A stretch of DNA of 10,046 nucleotides from Leptolyngbya sp. SIO4C1 (GTDB lineage: Bacteria; Cyanobacteriota; Cyanobacteriia; Phormidesmidales; Phormidesmidaceae), in the NCBI GenBank assembly GCA_010671975.1, contig JAAHIA010000156.1, forward strand, positions 1-10,046. The letters are read 5' to 3'. How positions within the stretch are numbered: position 1 is the stretch's first letter; each line of letters begins with the position of its first letter. Of this stretch, positions 1 to 6,144 are shown piece after piece. Below the pieces are notes generated by a model. It was given only the letters and a program-made list of their open reading frames with translations. It had not been told where the DNA came from and did no database searches. Position numbers and translations under genes: made by a program.

Positions 1-13
1 CACTGGCACCCTT

Positions 14-486
14 GTTTCAATCCCCGTGAGGGGAGTTTGGTTATTGAAACGCATTTACCATCGTCACCTAAACCTCCAGTCTCTGCTTGTTTCAATCCCC
101 GTGAGGGGAGATTGGTTATTGAAACGGTTTAAAATCAATGCCTGCTAGCAAAGCAAATTGTTTCAATCCCCGTGAGGGGAGTTTGGTTATTGAAACGACA
201 AGTTTGATGCTGCATTCAGGCGCGCTGACAAGTTTCAATCCCCGTGAGGGGAGTTTGGTTATTGAAACCTGATTAAAGCGATCGTTACTGGCCTGGATGA
301 CTTGTTTCAATCCCCGTGAGGGGAGTTTGGTTATTGAAACCTGGCGCTGATTGCACCAGCTTTTCATACTGGCGAGTTTCAATCCCCGTGAGGGGAGTTT
401 GGTTATTGAAACGCCGGGCTGGTATGAACGATCGGCTATGAGGCCGAATGTTTCAATCCCCGTGAGGGGAGTTTGGTTATTGAAAC
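14..486 (-). CRISPR. CRISPR array, 7 repeats and 6 complete spacers, continuing off the left edge
   Basis: Seven 37-bp repeats lie at 14-50, 89-125, 160-196, 232-268, 304-340, 376-412 and 450-486. Each begins GTTTCAATCCCCGTGAGGGG and ends ATTGAAAC. The spacers are 51-88, 126-159, 197-231, 269-303, 341-375 and 413-449 (38, 34, 35, 35, 35 and 37 bp), and all differ. Bases 1-13 are the end of another spacer, so the array extends to the left. Six repeats are identical; the one at 89-125 has A instead of T at 111. The repeat has 8-bp inverted ends (GTTTCAAT/ATTGAAAC). Read on the minus strand it has a CCCC-TCAC-GGGG hairpin directly followed by ATTGAAAC, the usual form of an 8-nt crRNA 5' tag, so leftward transcription is inferred. 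No cas genes are visible, so the subtype (I-D or III-B are possible for such repeats) cannot be assigned. Confidence 0.98.
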
Positions 487-600
487 TGCGGTCTTCTCAA
501 ACCCTGACTATATTTAATTTTCAAGGTCCATTTGCGCCAGTCCCCGTCATTATAGCCAATTTCGCATCCTTGACCTATCGCTTCATCAAGTCTTAAGATT
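487..600 (-). promoter_or_regulatory. Probable CRISPR leader
   Basis: This is the unique sequence next to the last, intact repeat. It has an AT-rich patch at about 508-524 (TATATTTAATTTTC) near the array and a TATAAT on the minus strand further out. Its position agrees with the array direction inferred from the repeat hairpin and tag, and the only mutated repeat lies towards the other end. The rest of the gap up to the peroxiredoxin-like stop codon (601-766) is C-rich, with a run of seven C at 721-727, and shows no credible gene. The outer boundary of the leader is a guess. Confidence 0.55.
549..554 (-). promoter_or_regulatory. Candidate -10 box of the CRISPR leader promoter
   Basis: The plus strand reads ATTATA, which is TATAAT on the minus strand and a perfect sigma-70 -10 hexamer. 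A start about 7 nt further left would give some 50-55 nt of leader RNA before the first repeat. The -35 region is weak: AGGTCA with a 16-bp spacer matches TTGACA at only three positions. The call therefore rests on the -10 box and its location. Confidence 0.4.
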
Positions 601-766
601 GCCAATCCCCCAGTCAGCCGCCCTTTCAGCCACTGCGCCACCCCCCGATCGCACCGCTGCCGCGCTAACCCTTGCCCCGCCTGCCTTTTCAGCCAAACCT
701 TCGCCCTTGCCAAAATTACACCCCCCCGCCGGCACGGCCGCCGCTGCGACGCATATTTCACCTGGC

Positions 767-1552
767 TCACCGCTCCTGCAGCACCGGCTCAAGCTGCTCC
801 AAAAAAGCGAGCGGTCGGCTCATATTTTCTGCAAAGCCAAGAATATTGCGATCGCGATGCTCATACACCAGCTGCTGCCCGTCAAACAAAAAGGTGGCGC
901 CGCGCTGCGTTAGGTAGGCCGCATCCGGCACGTAGGTCTGCCAGTGGCCCAGCGCTTCGGTCATATTGCGCAGCCGCAGCGTTGCCAGCTCAAACGGTCG
1001 CTGAAAGCCTTTACCCCCAGCAAAGCGAAAAAAGCTGCCTTTGATCGGCGGCAGCGGCGCTGCCTTGATCACCTGCTGATCGGCAATCAGCTGCGGGGCC
1101 TGCCGATCGCCTAGGTAGCCGCGAAACACCTCGCGCAGCGTGCCGGGGCTGCCAATGCCAGCGCACATCAGCAGCAGATTTAGCCAGGCCCGCTGCCCAG
1201 ACGACAGCCCCGGCGGCTGAAATGAGAGACCGCTGTAGAGCCCTAGCTGCTGGTGCAGCGCCGCCTCTGGGTCAACAAACAGCTGCTCAGCCGGAAAGCC
1301 CGTATAGTCACAAAACTGCTGACCCGAGCTGCGATCGCCAATGCCCACCGCCCGCACCGTCACCGCCCGCGCCGCCAGCTGCGCCGCCTCTCGCTGCAGC
1401 CACCAGGCATATTCAAGGCTGTCAAAGTCGCCCAGCTGCGGCCAGATCAGTACCAGCAAGTGCTGAGCCGACTCGGTGCCGCTTAAAATCGGCAGAGTGC
1501 TGCCGTCGCTTACCCGCTGCCGCTGGGCCTGCTGTAAAGGGTCGTAAATCAT
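767..1552 (-). CDS. Peroxiredoxin-like (AhpC/TSA_2-type) protein without the usual active-site cysteines
   Basis: This 261-residue protein is probably soluble, with no signal peptide or membrane segment visible. The C-terminal stretch ATFLFDGQQLVYEHRDRNILG (about residues 219-239) and the following GFAENMSRPLAFL resemble the end of the thioredoxin-fold AhpC/TSA_2 (peroxiredoxin-like 2) family. The segment LVLIWPQLGDFDSLEYAWWL (about 33-52) sits where that family normally carries its cysteine motif (strand, then GCxxC), but here it has none. The only cysteines are C81 and C130. Peroxidase activity by the classical mechanism is therefore doubtful, and a binding or sensing role is possible. The ATG at 1552 lies 3 bp behind the stop codon of the hybrid kinase, so the two are probably co-transcribed and translationally coupled. 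The upstream GGTATAGGG is at best a weak ribosome site. The family assignment rests on recognised sequence character, not on a search. Confidence 0.7.
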   Translation of the reverse strand: MIYDPLQQAQRQRVSDGSTLPILSGTESAQHLLVLIWPQLGDFDSLEYAWWLQREAAQLAARAVTVRAVGIGDRSSGQQFCDYTGFPAEQLFVDPEAALHQQLGLYSGLSFQPPGLSSGQRAWLNLLLMCAGIGSPGTLREVFRGYLGDRQAPQLIADQQVIKAAPLPPIKGSFFRFAGGKGFQRPFELATLRLRNMTEALGHWQTYVPDAAYLTQRGATFLFDGQQLVYEHRDRNILGFAENMSRPLAFLEQLEPVLQER

Positions 1553-1555
1553 GCC

Positions 1556-3571
1556 CTATACCATAGTCGATGATTTTTGATGCAGCGTCAGCACAACCGT
1601 CGTCAGCTCGACGAGATCCACCGGCTTCGGCACATAGATCTGAAAGCCAGCCAGCAGCGCCCGCGTTCGCTCCTCGGCGCGGGCATAGGCCGTGAGCGCC
1701 ACCGCCGGGGTTTGCCCACCCTGGGCTGCCGGCAGCGCTCGAATCCGACGAATCAGCGAGTAGCCATTTTCGCCAGGCATGCTGATATCGCTGACTAAAA
1801 CATGCGGGCGAAAGTCTTGAAAGCGCTCAAAGGCTTCAGCCGCCGAGGCTGCCCCTTCGACCTCAGCGCCGCATTCCTGCAGCATCAGCAAATATACATC
1901 GCGCGCGTCTTTGACATCTTCAACAATCAAGACTCGCACCGCATCTAGCGAAATATCAGGCGGCAGCGGCGACGTCAGGTTGATCTGCTGGCTGCCGTTG
2001 GCAGACTGATTAGCCTCAGACGCTACCTGCAGCGGAATCTCTACTGTGAACGTGCTGCCCTGGCCGAGCCCTGGGCTCTCTGCTGTGACGCTGCCGCCGT
2101 GCAGCTCAACAATGTGGCGCGCAATCGATAGCCCTAACCCCAAACCGCTGTAGTCACGCATTGAGGAGCTATTGGCCTGCCGAAATCGATCAAAGATCAC
2201 GGGCAGCATCTCAGGGTGGATCCCTTGGCCCGTATCGGTGACTTGAATGACGGCGGTGCGATCGCGCGGCGCTAGCGTCAGCGAGACCTGCCCTTCGGCG
2301 GGCGTAAACTTGATGGCATTCGAGAGCAAATTCCACACCACCTGCCGCAGTCGGTCAGTATCGGCCAGGATGTGGCCTGCTGCAAAACAGGGCGTAAAGT
2401 TAATCGTGATGTTTTTAGCCTGCGCTGCGAGCGTCACTACGTCGATGGCTTCTTCAATCAACACACTGAGTTCACTAAACGTCAGCGGCTGAGAGCTCAG
2501 CTTCAGCTTACCTTGAATGATCCGAGAGACATCTAAAATGTCGTCAATCAGCTGATTGAGCAAATGAACATTCTGATGAATCGTCGTCAGCGCCTTGTTG
2601 AGCGTAGTCGTTTTTAGCCGCCCCGCTAACACCAGCTGCAGCCAGCCGTAGATAGCGCTGAGCGGCGTGCGCAGCTCGTGCGAGAGCGTGGCTAAAAATT
2701 CGTCCTTCAGCCGATCCGCTTTTTCGGCCTGCGCGCGAGCAGTCTGGGCCGTTGCTAAAAGCTGCTGCTGCTGCTGCTGCGACTGTCGGCGCTCGGTCAC
2801 ATCGCGCCAGGTCACCACGAGGCCGCTGCCCAGCTTCGCAGCTCTCATGTCAAGAGCAACAAACTGCGCGTCGTCTGAATCACTCTGCAACAGAATCTCT
2901 TGCTGAAACGGCCGCCCCGTTTCTACCGTCCAGCGGTAGCTGGCAAAGATATCGGCATTTTGCGCAGTTTTGAGCGCTGGAATGGCCTCAAAGACGGTGC
3001 GCTCTCGCTGCTCCTCTGGTGAAAACGACAGATATTGACAGGCGGCCTGATTAATATAGCGAATGGCAAAATCTTGAATATAGCCGTCTTCGTTTTGCAC
3101 AGCCGAGAGAATCATTAAGCAGTCGAGCATGGTCTCGACCGAGGTGCGAAAACGTTCTTCACTCTCGGCCAAAGCTGCCCTAGCCTGCGCTAGCTGCAGC
3201 CGCTCTTGCTTTTCTCGCAGAGCGCGCTTGATCACATTGATCAGTCGCTCTAGCCGCTGCTTGAGCACATAGTCCGTGGCGCCGCTCTTCAGAGCTTCAA
3301 CGGCTCGTTCCTCACCCAGCACGCCTGAGAGCAAAATGCAAGGAACGTAGGGATCGCGCGCTCTCACCGCCTGAATGGCTGAGATACCGTCATAGTCAGG
3401 TAGCGAATAGTCCGCTAGCACTAGGTCGTAGGTCTGAGCCTCTAAGCTGGTTTGAAAGTCTGTCTTCGTATCAACCACATGGACTTCGCAGTCGAGCTCG
3501 CTATTGGCAAGCTTGGCTGAAATCAATTCAACGTCATTGGGATCATCTTCTAGAAGTAGAAAACGCAGCAT
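1556..3571 (-). CDS. Hybrid histidine kinase, REC-PAS-HisKA-HATPase-REC
   Basis: This 671-residue cytoplasmic hybrid sensor kinase has no membrane segments. The N-terminal receiver (about 1-120) has the acidic pair D9/D10, phospho-acceptor D54 (VLADYSLP) and K104. A PAS-like region follows (about 134-262), then a glutamine-rich linker and coiled coil (Q265-Q270 and on). HisKA has H298 in SHELRTP. The ATPase domain has the N box with N414 and N418, the G1 box DTGQG (446-450) and the G2 box GLGLG (476-480). The C-terminal receiver (about 545-665) has E551/D552, D595 (LVSDISMP) and K649. All catalytic residues for autophosphorylation and transfer are present. The C-terminal receiver is the usual intramolecular acceptor; the N-terminal one probably takes phosphate from, or is read by, another partner. 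The start ATG at 3571 is followed at once by the receiver's first strand, although no clear Shine-Dalgarno precedes it. The next gene follows after 3 bp. Confidence 0.93.
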   Translation of the reverse strand: MLRFLLLEDDPNDVELISAKLANSELDCEVHVVDTKTDFQTSLEAQTYDLVLADYSLPDYDGISAIQAVRARDPYVPCILLSGVLGEERAVEALKSGATDYVLKQRLERLINVIKRALREKQERLQLAQARAALAESEERFRTSVETMLDCLMILSAVQNEDGYIQDFAIRYINQAACQYLSFSPEEQRERTVFEAIPALKTAQNADIFASYRWTVETGRPFQQEILLQSDSDDAQFVALDMRAAKLGSGLVVTWRDVTERRQSQQQQQQLLATAQTARAQAEKADRLKDEFLATLSHELRTPLSAIYGWLQLVLAGRLKTTTLNKALTTIHQNVHLLNQLIDDILDVSRIIQGKLKLSSQPLTFSELSVLIEEAIDVVTLAAQAKNITINFTPCFAAGHILADTDRLRQVVWNLLSNAIKFTPAEGQVSLTLAPRDRTAVIQVTDTGQGIHPEMLPVIFDRFRQANSSSMRDYSGLGLGLSIARHIVELHGGSVTAESPGLGQGSTFTVEIPLQVASEANQSANGSQQINLTSPLPPDISLDAVRVLIVEDVKDARDVYLLMLQECGAEVEGAASAAEAFERFQDFRPHVLVSDISMPGENGYSLIRRIRALPAAQGGQTPAVALTAYARAEERTRALLAGFQIYVPKPVDLVELTTVVLTLHQKSSTMV
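2762..2779 (-). repeat. Six CAG triplets encoding a glutamine run
   Basis: Six perfect CTG units on the plus strand read as CAG on the minus strand and encode Q265-Q270 of the hybrid kinase. They lie between the PAS-like region and the coiled coil leading into HisKA. A pure triplet run can change length by slippage without breaking the frame, here altering the signalling linker. Confidence 0.9.
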
Positions 3572-3945
3572 CGATATTGGGAAAACAGCAGTAGCGATTT
3601 ACAATTAGAAATCCTTAAGTAACAAGTGGCTAACTCAAGATGATGGCTGCTACGACTGCGTTTAACTAGACTTCACTGAGTTTAAGCTGAATGAATTGTT
3701 TAGCTGGCAAATTTATATAGCTGCCTTTATCCGCCTGCCTTTATCTGCCTGCCTTTATCCGCCCAACCAGTGCTCAATGGTCCGTCACACAAGAGCACTC
3801 AGCACTATTTGGGAGTGGCGCTATCGTAGCATGATGCCGACTAGATACATCGTGTTGCCGGTAACGAATTGTCAGGAAACATCAGCGGCCCTCTCAAGTT
3901 TGGAGCCACTGCTTTAGATTTCATTTTAAGAAACTCGCCAGCGGT
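3572..3945. other. 374-bp intergenic region between two kinase genes
   Basis: No credible gene is present. The one plus-strand reading frame, at about 3696-3917, has no recognisable protein character. The region holds a triple 14-bp tandem repeat (3721-3762) and an AT-rich TTTATATA at 3712-3719 that reads TATATAAA on the minus strand. That box could serve as a -10 for the hybrid kinase, but no good -35 accompanies it. No terminator hairpin with a T-run is obvious after the upstream kinase stop. The length suggests the hybrid kinase and peroxiredoxin-like pair has its own promoter, separate from the receiver/kinase pair upstream. Confidence 0.6.
3721..3762. repeat. 14-bp tandem repeat, three copies
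   Basis: The unit CTGCCTTTATCCGC occurs at 3721-3734, 3735-3748 and 3749-3762; the middle copy has T for C at one position (CTGCCTTTATCTGC). It lies about 150-190 bp upstream of the hybrid kinase start, in non-coding DNA. It could be a slippage product or a set of regulator binding sites. Fourteen bp is not a whole number of helical turns, so adjacent sites would not lie on the same face of the helix. Confidence 0.9.
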
Positions 3946-5448
3946 TTAACTCGGCTCTCTAAGATTATTGTCATTAGGTAACGAAAAGTAAAAGGCTGCC
4001 CCCTGTTGTCGCTGGCCGTCTGCCCAGATGCGGCCCCGATGGCGGGCAATAATCCGCTGTGCGTTAGCCAGGCCAATGCCGGTGCCTTCAAAGTCGCGCG
4101 AGCTGTGCGCCTGCTGAAAAATGCCAAAGATTTTTTCGGCCTGATGAGCGTCGAAGCCAACGCCGTTATCCTTGACAAAAAACACGGTTGACTGCCCCTG
4201 AGCCTGGCTGCCCACGGTAATTTTGGCGACTGGCTCAAAGCGGGTAAATTTGACAGCATTTTCTAGCAGGTTTTGCCAAACCGTTTGCATCAGCGTGCGA
4301 TCGCACCAGACTGCCGGCAGCGGCTCAATCTGCCATTGAATCGTGCGATCGGGCTCATTCACCTTAATTTGCGCTTTGACCGTTTCTACCAGCTCTAGCA
4401 TATCGACCTGGGTGGGGCTCATCTCGACTCGACCCGTGCGCGAGAAGTTGAGCAGCGCGTCAATCATATTGCCGGCTCGGGTAATCAGGTCTGAGATGAT
4501 GGTGAGGTAGTGCTGCGCCGCAGAATCGGGCGGCTCTGCTAGCTGCTCAGACAGCAAATTGATAAATCCGTCAATCTGACGCACGGGCGATCGCAGATCG
4601 TGAGAGACCGAATAGGCAAACAGCTCTAGCTCGCGGTTGGCAGATTCTAGCTGCGCGGTTCTAGCCTGCACCTGCTCTTCTAGCGTCTGATTGAGCTCAC
4701 TGAGCGCCTGCTCAGCCTGCTTGCGACCCGTGATGTCCTCCACGATCCCATCCACAATCGGCTCACCGCGATCGGCAGCGCTCACGCTCATAATCAATCG
4801 CAGCCACATCGGCCGATCGTCTTGGCGCTCTAGCAGCATTTCCTTAGGCTTTAGCCGGTCGGCGGGCGGCTGGTTGGGCATGGCGAGCCGCTGACCCAGG
4901 CGCGACTGAGCAGATTCTAGAGAATCGACTTGCAGCATGTTCAGCAGCGCCGCATTCACATCTAGCAGCTGTCCAGTCGGCATCGCCCGAAAGATGCCCA
5001 CCTCTAGCTGGTTGAGCAGCGCCTGCAGCCGGCCTTCTAGCTGCGCCGCTCTACGCTGAGTTTGTACTTTTTGCCAAACCGAGCGCACCGCCTGCGGCAG
5101 CCGAATAAAGTGCTTGGGCGACTTGATCACATAGTCGTCTAAGCCAGCCTTCATGGCCTCGACCGCAATTTCCTCCGTGCCAGTGTTGGTAAACATAATC
5201 ACCGGACACTGCGGATGCTGCGCCTTCACCGTTCTGAGTACGGTCAGTCCGTTGGACCAACCCAGCTGATAGTCCGTAATCACCATGTCAAAGTTGGCAG
5301 CATTGAGCTTCTGATTGAGCTCTTGCTGATCGATCGCTTCAATGATGTTTAAATCTTCGAATTCGCGGTCGAGCTCGCGCCGCGCTAGCAGGCGATCGTT
5401 AGGATTATCATCAATCAGCAGAATAGACTTAGGGTGAGAAAAGGACAT
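3946..5448 (-). CDS. REC-PAS-histidine kinase
   Basis: This 500-residue soluble sensor kinase carries its receiver at the N-terminus. The receiver (about 6-125) has D13/D14, phospho-acceptor D59 (VITDYQLG), T87 and K109. A PAS domain covers about 143-240 and ends in the typical DITGRKQAE. A coiled coil (about 241-272) leads to HisKA, with H283 in FAYSVSHDLRSP, a form common in phytochrome-type cyanobacterial kinases. The ATPase domain has N393/N397 (NLLENAVKF), G1 KDNGVGFD (D427) and G2 GTGIGL (455-460). There is no second receiver, so phosphate from H283 must go to its own N-terminal receiver or to another protein. The best nearby candidate is the stand-alone receiver encoded 21 bp upstream, probably in the same transcript. 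The ATG at 5448 is preceded by TTAGGCA, a weak Shine-Dalgarno, and starts just before the receiver's first strand. Confidence 0.93.
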   Translation of the reverse strand: MSFSHPKSILLIDDNPNDRLLARRELDREFEDLNIIEAIDQQELNQKLNAANFDMVITDYQLGWSNGLTVLRTVKAQHPQCPVIMFTNTGTEEIAVEAMKAGLDDYVIKSPKHFIRLPQAVRSVWQKVQTQRRAAQLEGRLQALLNQLEVGIFRAMPTGQLLDVNAALLNMLQVDSLESAQSRLGQRLAMPNQPPADRLKPKEMLLERQDDRPMWLRLIMSVSAADRGEPIVDGIVEDITGRKQAEQALSELNQTLEEQVQARTAQLESANRELELFAYSVSHDLRSPVRQIDGFINLLSEQLAEPPDSAAQHYLTIISDLITRAGNMIDALLNFSRTGRVEMSPTQVDMLELVETVKAQIKVNEPDRTIQWQIEPLPAVWCDRTLMQTVWQNLLENAVKFTRFEPVAKITVGSQAQGQSTVFFVKDNGVGFDAHQAEKIFGIFQQAHSSRDFEGTGIGLANAQRIIARHRGRIWADGQRQQGAAFYFSLPNDNNLREPS

Positions 5449-5469
5449 TGCCTAAGGGTTTAAAAATTG

Positions 5470-5931
5470 CTAGCCCGCTGCTTGAGAAAGCGAAGGATAC
5501 TGATTCACCGTTAGCCAATATCCGTTTAAAGCCTCAATCATGGCAATGAGCGCATCAAACGTCACTGGCTTCACTAGGTAGGAGTTTACCCCCATCTCGT
5601 AGGCGCAGTTGACGTCTTCGCTCTCTTCAGAAGACGTCAGCACCACCACCGGGATCCGTCGCAGGACAGGCTGAGCCCTCAGCCATTCTAAGACTTCTAA
5701 ACCAGAGCGCCGAGGTAGCTTCAAATCAAGCAGAATTAGGGACGGCATGGCATGGCTCGCTCGGTTGGCATACTGGCCGTGACCCAGTAGATAGTCAATT
5801 GCCTCATCGCCGTCTTTGACGATTGAAATCGGTATCGTCAAATTAGCGCGGCGAAAAGCCCGCTGAATCAGCAAGATATCGTTAGAGTCGTCTTCCACCA
5901 GCAAGAGACCATAGCCGTTGAACATCGCCAT
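5470..5931 (-). CDS. Rcp1-like single-domain response regulator
   Basis: This 153-residue protein consists only of a receiver domain. It has E13/D14/D15, phospho-acceptor D69 (LILLDLKLP), T99 and K121 (LVKP), so it should accept phosphate from a histidine kinase. The C-terminal tail ALNGYWLTVNQYP (about 134-146) resembles the extension of cyanobacterial Rcp1, the partner of phytochrome Cph1, where that region contributes to dimerisation. There is no output domain, so it should act by protein contact or as a phosphate shuttle. It sits between two kinase genes: the PAS-GAF kinase upstream (206-bp gap) and the REC-PAS kinase downstream (21-bp gap). Either could be its donor. An alternative start is the second ATG at 5925; neither has a clear Shine-Dalgarno. 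A Cph1-type phytochrome partner is not implied, since no bilin-binding protein is seen here. Confidence 0.94.
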   Translation of the reverse strand: MAMFNGYGLLLVEDDSNDILLIQRAFRRANLTIPISIVKDGDEAIDYLLGHGQYANRASHAMPSLILLDLKLPRRSGLEVLEWLRAQPVLRRIPVVVLTSSEESEDVNCAYEMGVNSYLVKPVTFDALIAMIEALNGYWLTVNQYPSLSQAAG

Positions 5932-6000
5932 ATTTTTAAGGATGGATTGCGAAACGTACTTTTAACCGTTCTTTATTGCAAAATCAAGTCGCCAAATAAT

Positions 6001-6006
6001 TTTATA
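6001..6006 (-). promoter_or_regulatory. Candidate -10 box upstream of the Rcp1-like gene
   Basis: The plus strand TTTATA reads TATAAA on the minus strand, about 70 bp before the ATG at 5931 and within an AT-rich part of the 206-bp gap. No good -35 is found at 16-18 bp. A promoter somewhere in this gap is plausible from its length and base composition, but this exact site is a weak call. Confidence 0.22.
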
Positions 6007-6108
6007 CTTCTTTAACAACCTGGGAAGTACTACTCTCGTTTGCGCACGCAGGTGCTGACTAGATGACCTTTCTCTAGTATATTTGGCTAGCCTCTAAGGC
6101 CCGGAATC

Positions 6109-6144
6109 AAAATCTGTGATTAAGCTAAAATCTGTGACTAAGCT
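6109..6144. repeat. 18-bp tandem duplication across a stop codon
   Basis: AAAATCTGTGATTAAGCT (6109-6126) is followed directly by AAAATCTGTGACTAAGCT (6127-6144), with one mismatch. The second copy contains the TAG stop (6140-6138) of the PAS-GAF kinase. The first copy places an in-frame TAA at 6122-6120, exactly 18 bp later on the minus strand. The duplication thus gives the gene two in-frame stop codons. Confidence 0.92.

Noticed and set aside
116..596. Open frames through the CRISPR array, on both strands, with repeated peptides such as VSITKLPSRGLK
   Set aside because: They are translations of the repeat and spacers; the peptide repeats simply mirror the 37-bp repeat.
708..760. Possible terminator after the peroxiredoxin-like gene (GCCG-TGC-CGGC hairpin, then TAATTTT on the minus strand)
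   Set aside because: The stem is only 4 bp with mismatched flanks, and a G-rich stretch separates it from a T-run that is only four long.
599..917. Plus-strand proline/alanine-rich frames between the array and the peroxiredoxin-like gene
   Set aside because: Low-complexity products of C-rich DNA and antisense to the real gene; no ribosome site or family character.
3696..3917. 73-residue plus-strand frame in the gap between the kinases
   Set aside because: No recognisable domain or ribosome site, and part of it is generated by the 14-bp tandem repeat.
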